A stretch of 64,000 nt of DNA from assembly GCA_017416915.1 (NCBI GenBank), contig JAFQAN010000005.1, forward strand, positions 124,001 to 188,000, given 5' to 3'. The translations under genes and the position numbers were made by a program. This document shows, piece after piece, positions 25,036 through 34,400 of the stretch (position 1 is the first letter of the stretch; every line of letters starts with the position of its first letter). Origin of the DNA: Alistipes sp. GTDB taxonomy: Bacteria > Bacteroidota > Bacteroidia > Bacteroidales > Rikenellaceae. The notes under the pieces are model-generated. The model was not told the DNA's origin and did not search any database. It worked only from the letters and a program-made list of their open reading frames with translations.

Positions 25036-28000
25036 ATGAACAAACAATTCAAACTTTGGAATAATATCGCTGGCTGGGCAGTCTTTGTCGTGGCTACAAC
25101 CTCCTATCTTTTGACGATGGAGCCTACGACAAGTTTGTGGGATTGCAGTGAGTTTATAGCTACCTCGTATAAGCTCGAAGTGGGACACCCCCCAGGGGCG
25201 CCGCTCTTTATGATGTTGGCGCGCTTGGCGTCGCTGTTAGCACCCTCGCCCGAGTATGTGCCGATGATGATTAACGCGATGAACTCTATCGCCAGCGGTT
25301 TCTGTATCCTCTTCCTCTTCTGGACTATCACGCACCTCTCTCGACGTATCTTTACCCGTGAGGGCAAGGAAATGAGCGTAGCACAATCGGTGCTGGTGCT
25401 TGGTGCAGGTGCTGTTGGTGCGCTATCGTATGCCTATACCGACACCTTCTGGTTTTCGGCTGTCGAGGGCGAGGTGTATGCCCTCTCGTCGATGTTCACG
25501 GCGTTGGTGGTGTGGCTTATGTTGAAGTGGGAGGAGAACGCCGACCGTCCTACGGCGATGCGCTGGATAATACTTATCGCCTACCTTATGGGTCTGTCGA
25601 TAGGTGTCCATATCCTTAACCTGCTCACTATCCCCGCGTTGGTGATGATATACTTCTTCCGCCGTTACGAGATGCGCTCTGTCGGGGAGTATTTTTGGCG
25701 TATATGCCTCGCGCTGGTGGTCTCGCTCCTTATCTTGGGCGTCATCAACGGTCTTATCATCCCCTACACGGTGGCTGTGGGTGCTGCATTTGATACCTTT
25801 GCGGTAAATACATTGGGTATGCCTACCAACTCGGGTATGCTGCTCTTTATCGCCATTGTGTCGGTGGCGTTGAGTCTTCTTATTATGTTCTCGCACCGTC
25901 GTAAGTTGCGCCTGCTGAATGTCGTGGTACTCGCCGTAACGGTGATACTCATAGGCTTTGCGTCGTATGCCTCGGTAACCATACGCGCCAACGCCAACCC
26001 GCCTATGAACTCGAATAACCCCTCAAATCCGCATATGCTGCTCAGTATGCTTAACCGCGACCAGTACGGCAACCGCCCGCTGTTGTGGGGTCCATACTAC
26101 TCGTCGCAGCCACTTCCGACGGTAGATTACAACTACACTCAGGCGGATGAGGCGTATGTCGATTTCGTTGCGGACGAGGATGGCTACACGCCTACCGAGA
26201 CGGTCGAAAATAAGACTATGACGTGGTTTAACCCCGCGACCAAGCAGTATGAGGAGCGCGTCATCTTCGATAACTACCAATATCCGTCGGAGGCTATGCA
26301 CCTCTTCCCGCGTATGTGGAACTACTCGCGCCGTGAGGGGTATGCCCCCTATGTTGAGGGTGCTGAGCCTACTTTCGGTGAGGATGTAGGCTACTTCTTT
26401 GGCTACCAGATGGGTGATATGTTCTGGCGCTACTTTATGTGGAACTTTGTGGGACGTCAGGATGATGTGCAGTTGGAGAAGGATGAAAATGGTCTCTACT
26501 TGCACGGCGGATGGTTGTCGGGCATCGGCTTTATCGACGAGTACTTCACTGGTCCGCAGGATAAGTTGCCGAGTACGATGGCTAATAATCCTGCCCGCAA
26601 CACCTACTTCTTCCTGCCGCTGCTGCTCGGTCTGATGGGTCTTATCTATCAGCTCAACCGCGACTGGCGCAACTGGATAGTGGTGATGCTGCTCTTTGTG
26701 ATGATGGGTATTGCACTGGTTGTATATTTTAATACCGCACCCAACGAGCCTCGTGAGCGTGATTACGTCTATGCAGGTGCCTTCTACGCCTTCTGCATCT
26801 GGCTGGGCTTGGGTGTGCTTGCCATTGGCGACCTGTTGCACTCGGCGCTATCGCTCTTGGGCCGTATCACACCACGTCGTGCCACCATCGCCTCGTCTGT
26901 GGCGCTGTTTCTTGCGTCGAGTGTCCCTGTGGTGCTTGCCGCCGAGAACTGGGATGACCACGACCGCTCGGGACGCTATATGGCGCGCGACATTGGCTGG
27001 AACTACTTGCAGACAGCACCCGAGAATGCCATCATCATCAACTTTGGCGATAACGACACCTTCCCGCTGTGGTATTGTCAGGAGGTCGAGGGCATACGTC
27101 CCGATGTGCGTGTTATGAACTCGTCGTACTTGGGTGGCGAGTGGTATGTCGATGAGATGAAGATTGCGGCAAACGATGCCGAGGCGGTACCCTTTACCAT
27201 CCCCGCTACGAAGTATAGCTTTGTGAACGACTGGGCGCTTGTCGCCAACGTTGTCGATGTCCTCGACACGCAGGAGGCGCGTACGCTGAGCCGTGCAAAA
27301 CGCTACATCGAGAATAGCTCACGCTATTCGATAAGCTACAAAGATGGCAATGGCGCAACGCAGCGACTATCGTTGAACTATGCCGAGTGTAACTCGCTGC
27401 TGTCGGAGTGTGCCTCGACTATCGACCGTGTAGAGCCAATCTTGCAGGAGTATCTCGATAGTGGCGCAGAGCCAGACGCGCAGTTTATGAGGCTCTATGC
27501 CGAGTTGGAGGGGGCTTATAACCTCTACGACGCCATAGTGCAGAATGCCAACTTTATGGAGGACTACGCCCTTATCGACGAGTACTATAACCTCAACGAC
27601 GCGATAACCGCCGCTGAGCTTAACCTGAGCGATGCTATACGTCTGTTCATCTCCGACGAGCCGATGACTCTCGTTATCAACGATGGCCGTATGTGTCTGC
27701 TTGCCGAGGGTCAGAGCATCGCCGCAGAGGATAAGGCTGAGGACTACCGAATGGTGGGTAAGTTGCGCCCCAAGATGAATAGCTATATCGACGGTATGGA
27801 TGTGGACTACATCCTCGGCGCTGCGAAGTACTATATCGACGTGGATAAGGATGCTGCCATTGCCGCAGGCATCGTCGATGAGTCGGAGCGCGACATCCTC
27901 GCCGACAAGGTCTATATCAAAATAGACAAGAGTGTGTTGTCGAAGGACCATCTGCTTATGCTCGACCTGTTTGCCAACTTCAAGTGGCAACGTCCGATAG

Positions 28001-29121
28001 CCTTCACGCAGTCGCACCTGATGCAGGACTATGGCATTATCGACTATGCACGTTTCGACGGCTACTGCTACGCCTTTGTGCCAGTTAAGACGACATATTC
28101 GCGTGGCTCAGATGTGGGTTATATGCGTATCGACGACCTCTACCCACTCTTTATGGGCGAGCAGATGGAGGACTCGGTGCATAAGCCCTTGCGCTATGGC
28201 AACCTCGCTGACCCGAGCGTAAATGTAGATTACTTCTACCGCTACAACCTCTCGGCGTCGCGCGCCCGCGATAACTTTGCCCGTGTGGCGTTGGGCTTCA
28301 TACGCCGTAACGGTGCCGACGACCTGCAAAAGGCTGAGGCGCTGCTCGATAGAGGCTTGACGGTGCTGCCTCCCTCGAATGTGGGATATACGCATACGGC
28401 TACGTTGGGCTATCTGCGTGGCTACTACGGCATCGCCACGACACACCTCGCCTCGGCAACACTCTACTTGGAGGAGGCCATATCGCTACTCGACGAGCTG
28501 CTCGGCACTACAACCGAGGTGGAGCATACGGGCGATAACTTTGCCTACTTCTACGACCTGTCATCACGCGCCGAGGAGCTTGTGGCAACGGCAAACCATC
28601 GTGGCATCGACATCATCGAGCCGATGCGCCTACTGTCGCTCAGCGACGAGGAGTTCGACGCTGCCGACGCCACCTACCGCAAGGGCGATAAGCTTGCGGC
28701 GGAGTATATCCGCGAACGTGGCGAGTGGGTCGAGTACTACCTGCAATATGCCACACGTGAGGCGTTCACGCTGACCATCAGCGACGACCTGTTCAACACC
28801 GTGCAGGATATTATCGACGTGCTTGATATTTCGGAGAGCGCTGCGGGTAGCTACCATTGGGTTGCCAATATGGACCGCACCTCGCCGCTTATCGAGAATC
28901 AGCTCTCGTTTGACGATATGATGAGCCGCTATATCGACGCCTTGTCGCGTGTTACGCCCACCGACTCTACCGACCCGCGTATGGAGGGGTTGGTGTCGCA
29001 CATAAGCCTCTTGGTGGACGTCTATGAGACGATGCCCGTCGAGCAGAGTGTGATGTACCAAATCGAGGAGTACTGCGCACGTCAAGAGGTCGCCGATGTG
29101 GTGTACTCGCTCTACCAATAA
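25036..29121 (+). CDS. DUF2723 multi-pass membrane protein (GT-C-like)
   Basis: 1361 residues. The N-terminal half is membrane-embedded with about ten or more hydrophobic segments (first at AGWAVFVVATTSYLL). It has the family hallmark SLWDCSEFIATSYKLEVGHP followed by PGAPLFMMLAR. Conserved acidic residues early in the first loop are like those of GT-C glycosyltransferases, which use polyprenyl-phosphate sugars. FNTAPNEPRERDYVYAGAFY marks the end of the membrane part, and residues from about 640 on are soluble and exposed (NFGDNDTFPLWYCQEVEGIR). Members are often 1000-1150 residues; this one has an unusually long tail. A role in protein or glycan mannosylation is inferred from the fold family; the substrate is unknown. 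cysS follows 37 bp later. Confidence 0.85.
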   Translation: MNKQFKLWNNIAGWAVFVVATTSYLLTMEPTTSLWDCSEFIATSYKLEVGHPPGAPLFMMLARLASLLAPSPEYVPMMINAMNSIASGFCILFLFWTITHLSRRIFTREGKEMSVAQSVLVLGAGAVGALSYAYTDTFWFSAVEGEVYALSSMFTALVVWLMLKWEENADRPTAMRWIILIAYLMGLSIGVHILNLLTIPALVMIYFFRRYEMRSVGEYFWRICLALVVSLLILGVINGLIIPYTVAVGAAFDTFAVNTLGMPTNSGMLLFIAIVSVALSLLIMFSHRRKLRLLNVVVLAVTVILIGFASYASVTIRANANPPMNSNNPSNPHMLLSMLNRDQYGNRPLLWGPYYSSQPLPTVDYNYTQADEAYVDFVADEDGYTPTETVENKTMTWFNPATKQYEERVIFDNYQYPSEAMHLFPRMWNYSRREGYAPYVEGAEPTFGEDVGYFFGYQMGDMFWRYFMWNFVGRQDDVQLEKDENGLYLHGGWLSGIGFIDEYFTGPQDKLPSTMANNPARNTYFFLPLLLGLMGLIYQLNRDWRNWIVVMLLFVMMGIALVVYFNTAPNEPRERDYVYAGAFYAFCIWLGLGVLAIGDLLHSALSLLGRITPRRATIASSVALFLASSVPVVLAAENWDDHDRSGRYMARDIGWNYLQTAPENAIIINFGDNDTFPLWYCQEVEGIRPDVRVMNSSYLGGEWYVDEMKIAANDAEAVPFTIPATKYSFVNDWALVANVVDVLDTQEARTLSRAKRYIENSSRYSISYKDGNGATQRLSLNYAECNSLLSECASTIDRVEPILQEYLDSGAEPDAQFMRLYAELEGAYNLYDAIVQNANFMEDYALIDEYYNLNDAITAAELNLSDAIRLFISDEPMTLVINDGRMCLLAEGQSIAAEDKAEDYRMVGKLRPKMNSYIDGMDVDYILGAAKYYIDVDKDAAIAAGIVDESERDILADKVYIKIDKSVLSKDHLLMLDLFANFKWQRPIAFTQSHLMQDYGIIDYARFDGYCYAFVPVKTTYSRGSDVGYMRIDDLYPLFMGEQMEDSVHKPLRYGNLADPSVNVDYFYRYNLSASRARDNFARVALGFIRRNGADDLQKAEALLDRGLTVLPPSNVGYTHTATLGYLRGYYGIATTHLASATLYLEEAISLLDELLGTTTEVEHTGDNFAYFYDLSSRAEELVATANHRGIDIIEPMRLLSLSDEEFDAADATYRKGDKLAAEYIRERGEWVEYYLQYATREAFTLTISDDLFNTVQDIIDVLDISESAAGSYHWVANMDRTSPLIENQLSFDDMMSRYIDALSRVTPTDSTDPRMEGLVSHISLLVDVYETMPVEQSVMYQIEEYCARQEVADVVYSLYQ

Positions 29122-29158
29122 CCAAATAAGCGAATGAAGATTAACGAAATATAACACT

Positions 29159-30628
29159 ATGAAGACAATCACTTTGTATAACACGCTCACACGTCGCAAG
29201 GAGACGTTTGAGCCCATCAACGAGGAGCATGTGGGTATGTACGTCTGCGGACCTACGGTCTATGGCGACCCGCACCTCGGTCACGCCCGCCCAGCAGTAA
29301 CCTTCGACCTGCTGTTTCGCTACTTGCAGTCGTTGGGCTACAAGGTGCGCTATGTGCGTAACATTACGGATGTAGGACACCTCGAACACGATGCCGATGA
29401 GGGTGAGGATAAGATTGCCAAGAAGGCGCGCTTGGAGCAGTTGGAGCCTATGGAGATAGCCCACTACTACACCGAGCGTTACCACGCCGCAATGCGTGAG
29501 TTGGGCGTGTTGTCGCCCTCGATAGAGCCTCACGCTTCGGGACATATCATCGAGCAGATAGAGATGGTTAAGCGCATCCTCGACGCGGGATATGCCTATG
29601 AGTCTAATGGCTCGATATACTTCGATGTCGAGAAGTATAACCGCGACTACCACTACGGTCGTCTGTCGGGACGTAACCTCGATGACATCGTTACCAACAC
29701 CCGCGAGCTTGACGGTCAGAGCGACAAGCACCACTCTTACGACTTCGCCCTATGGAAGAGGGCGTCGGCAGAGCATATTATGCGTTGGCCCTCGCCGTGG
29801 AGCGATGGCTTCCCTGGTTGGCATATGGAGTGTTCGGCGATGAGTACCAAGTATCTCGGCGAGCAGTTCGACATCCACGGTGGCGGTATGGACCTTATGT
29901 TCCCGCACCACGAGTGCGAGATAGCGCAATCTACCGCAGCTTTAGGTAAGGACTCGGCGCGCTACTGGGTACACAACAATATGATAACCATCAATGGTCA
30001 AAAGATGGGTAAGTCGCTTGGTAACTTCATTACCTTGGAGCAGCTCTTCACGGGTAACCACCCGATACTTGCACAGGCATATACGCCTATGACCATCCGC
30101 TTCTTCGTGTTGCAGGCGCACTACCGCTCGACACTCGACTTCTCGAACGAGGCGTTACAGGCTGCCGAGAAGGGTCTCGACCGTCTGATGAAGGGTATCG
30201 AGGCACTTGCGAAGATTAAGCCCGCAGACCACTCGACAGCCGACGTAACGGAGTTGGAGAGACGTTGTAGCGAGGCTATGGCGGACGACCTCAACTCGCC
30301 GATGGTAATATCTGCCCTCTTCGACTGGGTGCGTATCATCAATCAGGCGGCAGAGGGTCAGCAGACCTTCACCGCCGAGGACCTTGCAACGCTCAAAGCG
30401 ACCATCGACCTCTATGTCTTCAACATCCTCGGTCTTCGCAACGAGAAGGCTGCCGAGGGTGGCGGTAAGGATATAGTCTCTCCCCTTGTCGAGATGCTTC
30501 TTACGATGCGTATGGAGGCTAAGGCGGCAAAAGATTGGGCTACATCCGACAAGATACGTGATAACCTCACAGCCATCGGCATCCGCGTTAAGGACCGTAA
30601 GGATGGTTATGACTGGGAACTACTATAA
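29159..30628 (+). CDS. cysS: Cysteine-tRNA ligase
   Basis: 489 residues. It charges tRNA-Cys. The HIGH motif reads HLGH (39-42), Zn ligand Cys30 is in MYVCGPT, and the ERGAP-like [12 protein letters not shown] with PHHECE are present. The KMSKS loop reads KMGKSLGN near residue 282, with Gly in place of the first Ser. The TAA at 30626-30628 lies inside the outer stem of repeat copy C (stem from 30627). Confidence 0.97.
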   Translation: MKTITLYNTLTRRKETFEPINEEHVGMYVCGPTVYGDPHLGHARPAVTFDLLFRYLQSLGYKVRYVRNITDVGHLEHDADEGEDKIAKKARLEQLEPMEIAHYYTERYHAAMRELGVLSPSIEPHASGHIIEQIEMVKRILDAGYAYESNGSIYFDVEKYNRDYHYGRLSGRNLDDIVTNTRELDGQSDKHHSYDFALWKRASAEHIMRWPSPWSDGFPGWHMECSAMSTKYLGEQFDIHGGGMDLMFPHHECEIAQSTAALGKDSARYWVHNNMITINGQKMGKSLGNFITLEQLFTGNHPILAQAYTPMTIRFFVLQAHYRSTLDFSNEALQAAEKGLDRLMKGIEALAKIKPADHSTADVTELERRCSEAMADDLNSPMVISALFDWVRIINQAAEGQQTFTAEDLATLKATIDLYVFNILGLRNEKAAEGGGKDIVSPLVEMLLTMRMEAKAAKDWATSDKIRDNLTAIGIRVKDRKDGYDWELL

Positions 30629-30936
30629 TTTGTTGTGATAAGGGGTCATCTACTGCCGCTAACGAATTATCTCGTCAATGGGCAGTACGTCTAAGTACAG
30701 CCCATCGACTCGAAATTCGCCGAGCGTTGTATCTGACGCCCTTCTGACAACAAATTGGCTCTTTGGCGTGATAAGGGGTCATCTGCGGCACCAAGCTCGT
30801 TTGTCCGAATGGGGATGTACGCGCAAGTACACCCCCATCCAGCCAGCTTTCGGGATAGCACTACATCTAACGCCCTTCTGACGCCAAGTAGCCTCGCACG
30901 ACTGAGAATGACTGAGAACGCCTGAGAATGACAGAG
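30627..30936 (+). repeat. Modular intergenic repeat, copy C (two stem modules, no 8-bp array)
   Basis: Module C1: AATTTGTTGT (30627-30636) pairs perfectly with ACAACAAATT (30747-30756), an altered but fully compensated outer stem. Inside are AAGGG/CCCTT and an inner hairpin near-identical to copy B. Module C2: TTGGCGT (30763-30769) with ACGCCAA (30881-30887), inner hairpin near-identical to copies A2 and E. Tail: GACTGAGAATGACTGAGAAC and further 10-mers to about 30936. The 8-bp array is absent. It fills 30629-31007 together with 70 bp of plain leader before prfB. Confidence 0.9.
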
Positions 30937-31007
30937 ATAGATTGTTAGCAACCACTGTTTAACCGTGCGACAAAAGACAAAAAACGACGATACGAACTGA
31001 TTACTAA

Positions 31008-32108
31008 ATGATAACTCTGGAACAGATAAACGATGCACGGCAGCGTGTCGAAAAGCTCGCCGCCTCTATCGACATCGAGCAGCGCTACATAGACCTTCAA
31101 AACGAGCAGGAGCGCACTCGTGAACCAAACTTCTGGGACGACCCAGAGGCGGCGCGCAAGCAGCTCAAAAAGGTCGCCGACATCAAGCTTATCATCGACG
31201 ACTATGAGGCGGTGCGACGTGCCGTAGATGACCTACTACTTCTGCCAGACTTTGTGGCCGAGGGCGTGTTGAGCGAGGAGGAGGCTGAGCAGCAGTATGC
31301 CGCAACAATGGCGCTTGTCGAGAAGCTCGAACTTAGACAGATGCTCTCGGGTAAGGAGGACCGCTTAGGTGCCATTATGGATATAAACGCTGGAGCGGGA
31401 GGCACCGAGGCGCTGGACTGGGCGCAGATGCTGATGCGTATGTATATGCGTTGGGGCGAGGCACACGGCTACACGGTCAAGGTGGTAAACTACCAGGCGG
31501 GAGAAGAGGTGGGTGTCAAGAGCTGCACGTTGGAGTTCGAGGGCGAGTACGCCTACGGCTACCTGCGCAGCGAGAGCGGCGTACACCGTATGGTGCGACT
31601 ATCGCCGTTCAACGCCAACAACAAGCGACAGACAACCTTTGCGTCGGTATTTATCTCACCGGCGGTGGACGACACCATCGAGATAAACATATCGCCTGCC
31701 GACTACGAGTGGGATACCTTCCGTTCGAGTGGTGCAGGAGGTCAGAATGTGAATAAGGTGGAGACCGCCGTGCGTCTGCGCTACCACGGCAAAGACCCCG
31801 ACACGGGAGAGCCAGTGGAGTTCCTTATCGAGAATATGGAGACGCGCTCGCAGCTGATGAACCGCGAAAATGCGATGCGCATACTGCGCTCGAAGCTCTA
31901 TCAACGCGAGTTGGACAAGCGTATGGCGACACAGCAGGCACTCGAAGCGACGAAGAAGCGTATCGAGTGGGGGTCGCAGATACGCAGCTACGTCTTTGAC
32001 GACCGCCGTGTGAAGGACCACCGCACAGGATACCAGACATCCAACGTCGATGCGGTGATGGATGGCGACTTGGACGGATTTATTAAAGAGTACCTAATGC
32101 AATATTAG
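31008..32108 (+). CDS. prfB: Peptide chain release factor 2
   Basis: 366 residues. It ends translation at UGA and UAA. The SPF tripeptide that selects RF2 specificity is in MVRLSPFN (about 198-200), and GGQ is in SSGAGGQNVNKVETAVR (about 244-246). The frame is continuous from ATG 31008; there is no internal in-frame UGA near codon 25, so the programmed +1 frameshift used in many bacteria is absent. No strong promoter was found upstream, which is occupied by repeat copy C. The next gene starts 6 bp after the stop. Confidence 0.97.
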   Translation: MITLEQINDARQRVEKLAASIDIEQRYIDLQNEQERTREPNFWDDPEAARKQLKKVADIKLIIDDYEAVRRAVDDLLLLPDFVAEGVLSEEEAEQQYAATMALVEKLELRQMLSGKEDRLGAIMDINAGAGGTEALDWAQMLMRMYMRWGEAHGYTVKVVNYQAGEEVGVKSCTLEFEGEYAYGYLRSESGVHRMVRLSPFNANNKRQTTFASVFISPAVDDTIEINISPADYEWDTFRSSGAGGQNVNKVETAVRLRYHGKDPDTGEPVEFLIENMETRSQLMNRENAMRILRSKLYQRELDKRMATQQALEATKKRIEWGSQIRSYVFDDRRVKDHRTGYQTSNVDAVMDGDLDGFIKEYLMQY

Positions 32109-32114
32109 TTGGCT

Positions 32115-33326
32115 ATGCGTAAGATGTTTACGATATTCGCTACACTGCTCGTTGTCATATCGTGTGGAACGTCGGGGACGGCACGTGCTGAGCGCGACGA
32201 TAGCCCCGTGGCGAAGACGGCGGAGCGTGGTGCGGTGGAGGTGGGTGCTGCCGACACGGCGGCGTATATGCCTCTGCTACGCGACCGCAGGGTAGCGGTA
32301 TTGGCAAACCATACGGCGATGTTCAGTGCTGAGGAGCATATCGTGGATATGTTTCATCGTGAGGGCATCAACCTCGTGGGCATCTTCTCGCCCGAGCATG
32401 GCTTCCGCGGTCGTGCTGAGGCGGGAGCGGCTGTTGCCAACTCGGTAGATGAGCGTACGGGGGTAGCGATACTCTCGCTCTACAACGGTAATACGAAGCG
32501 TCCTGCGGACGATGTTATGCGCTCGTTCGATGTGTTGGTCGTCGATATGCAGGATGTGGGTCTGCGCTTCTACACCTACTATATCTCGATGCTACGTATG
32601 GTGGATGCCTGTGCCGACTTTGGTTGCGAGGTGATAGTATTAGACCGTCCCAACCCCAACGGACACTATGTCGATGGACCGATACTCGATATGAGGTATA
32701 AATCGGGAGTAGGGTGGCTACCAATACCCGTGGTACACGGTATGACGATGGGTGAGATAGCGCAGATGGCAGTAGGCGAGGGCTGGGCAAAGAGGGCAGA
32801 CCTCAAAGTCATAAAGTGCAAAAACTACGACCATAACACCCACTATGTTTTGCCCATAGCGCCGTCGCCCAACCTGCCCACGCAGCACTCTATATACCTC
32901 TATCCATCGACCTGTCTGTTTGAGGGTACGGTGGTAAGTATGGGGCGTGGTACGGATAGCCCCTTCGAGGTCTATGGACACCCTGCGATGAGCGGTCGTG
33001 AGTTTAGCTATACGCCACAGCCCAACGCTGGCTCTAAGACACCGCCACATAGTGGCAAGCTCTGCTATGGCGTCGATTTAAGGGCGCTGCCCGACGAGCA
33101 GATATGGCGCGAGGGCTTAAACTTGGAGTATGTCATAGATGCCTACCGCGACTTGGCGATGGACGATAAGTTCTTTACGCCGATGTTCGAGAAACTCATA
33201 GGCGTAGATTGGGTGCGTACGATGATTAACGAGGGTTACTCCGCCGCCGAGATTAAGGCACGTTGGGCTGAGGATGTAGAGCGTTTTAAGCAGCAACGAC
33301 GCAAATATCTGCTTTACAACGAATAA
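32115..33326 (+). CDS. DUF1343 lipoprotein, NamZ-type exo-N-acetylmuramidase
   Basis: 403 residues from the ATG at 32115; a TTG six bases earlier is an alternative but unlikely start. The lipoprotein signal is MRKMFTIFATLLVVISC. The DUF1343 core shows VLANHTAMF, FSPEHGFRGRAEAGAAV, LVVDMQDVGLRFYTYY, VLDRPNPNG and MSGREFSYTPQP. Characterised NamZ proteins remove N-acetylmuramic acid from the non-reducing end of peptidoglycan fragments, acting in muropeptide recycling. Here it would be anchored in the envelope. It is likely co-transcribed with prfB and followed by ftsY 31 bp on. Confidence 0.88.
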   Translation: MRKMFTIFATLLVVISCGTSGTARAERDDSPVAKTAERGAVEVGAADTAAYMPLLRDRRVAVLANHTAMFSAEEHIVDMFHREGINLVGIFSPEHGFRGRAEAGAAVANSVDERTGVAILSLYNGNTKRPADDVMRSFDVLVVDMQDVGLRFYTYYISMLRMVDACADFGCEVIVLDRPNPNGHYVDGPILDMRYKSGVGWLPIPVVHGMTMGEIAQMAVGEGWAKRADLKVIKCKNYDHNTHYVLPIAPSPNLPTQHSIYLYPSTCLFEGTVVSMGRGTDSPFEVYGHPAMSGREFSYTPQPNAGSKTPPHSGKLCYGVDLRALPDEQIWREGLNLEYVIDAYRDLAMDDKFFTPMFEKLIGVDWVRTMINEGYSAAEIKARWAEDVERFKQQRRKYLLYNE

Positions 33327-33357
33327 CAAACGAAAATAACTAAAACAGAGAATAAAA

Positions 33358-34389
33358 ATGGGATTTTTCGACTTATTCAAAAAGAAGAGGGATGATGTAG
33401 AGGTGGCGACAACAGCGACCGCCGAGCCTACGCCCGACGTGGAGCAGTCGCTCGACGAGGAGCGCAAGGAGCTTGAAGCGGGCTTGGAGAAGACCAAGGA
33501 GGGCTTCTTCGGTAAGCTCAAACGTGCTATCGCGGGTCGCTCGACCGTCGATGCCGACGTGTTGGACGACTTGGAGGAGGTGCTTATCACCTCGGATGTA
33601 GGTGTCGATACCACCGTGAAGATTATCGAGCGCATCGAGCAGCGCGTGGCGCGCGACAAGTACCTAAATACCGACGAGCTACACTCCATTCTTCGCGACG
33701 AGATAGCCTCGCTTATGGAGGAGTCGCACCGCTCGACACGAGACTTCGGCATCGAGGTTAAGGAGGGTATGCCCTACGTGCTTATGGTTGTGGGTGTCAA
33801 TGGAGCGGGTAAGACCACAACTATCGGCAAGCTGGCGGCGCAGCTGACACGTGCTGGACGCAAGGTCTATATCGGAGCTGCCGACACGTTTCGTGCTGCG
33901 GCAATAGACCAGCTTGCAGTATGGGCAGAGCGCGCAGGAGCGACGATGATACGTCAGGATATGGGCTCTGACCCCGCCTCGGTGGCATACGACACGCTGC
34001 GCTCGGCAGTGGCAAACGGTGCCGACGTGGTGCTTATCGACACGGCGGGACGTCTGCACAACAAGGTGGGTCTTATGAAGGAACTAACGAAGATACGCAA
34101 TGTTATGTCGAAGGTGATACCCGACGCTCCGCACGAGGTGATGCTCGTCTTGGATGGCTCTACGGGACAGAATGCCTTTGAGCAGGCGAAGCAGTTTACC
34201 GAGGCGACGCAGGTTACCTCGCTGACAATCACCAAGCTCGATGGCACGGCAAAGGGCGGTGTTGTAATCGGCATCAGCGATAAGTTCAACATTCCAGTCC
34301 GTTATATCGGTATTGGAGAGGGTATCGACCAGCTCAAAATGTTTGATAGACACGAGTTTGTACGCGCTCTCTTTGGCGAAATGAAATAA
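33358..34389 (+). CDS. ftsY: Signal recognition particle receptor
   Basis: 343 residues. It is the GTPase that docks SRP-ribosome complexes at the membrane. A short acidic N-terminal A region (residues 1-50, EVATTATAEPTPDVEQSLDE) is followed by the N domain and then the G domain, with GVNGAGKTTTIGKLA (about 147-161), DTFRAAAIDQL, DTAGRLHN (about 227) and TKLDGTAKGG (about 291-300). The gene precedes rimO by 11 bp. Confidence 0.97.
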   Translation: MGFFDLFKKKRDDVEVATTATAEPTPDVEQSLDEERKELEAGLEKTKEGFFGKLKRAIAGRSTVDADVLDDLEEVLITSDVGVDTTVKIIERIEQRVARDKYLNTDELHSILRDEIASLMEESHRSTRDFGIEVKEGMPYVLMVVGVNGAGKTTTIGKLAAQLTRAGRKVYIGAADTFRAAAIDQLAVWAERAGATMIRQDMGSDPASVAYDTLRSAVANGADVVLIDTAGRLHNKVGLMKELTKIRNVMSKVIPDAPHEVMLVLDGSTGQNAFEQAKQFTEATQVTSLTITKLDGTAKGGVVIGISDKFNIPVRYIGIGEGIDQLKMFDRHEFVRALFGEMK

Positions 34390-34400
34390 ACCTTTTTGAC

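Noticed and set aside
31008..31100. Programmed frameshift in prfB
   Set aside because: The reading frame is continuous and no slippery CTTTGA or in-frame TGA is present.
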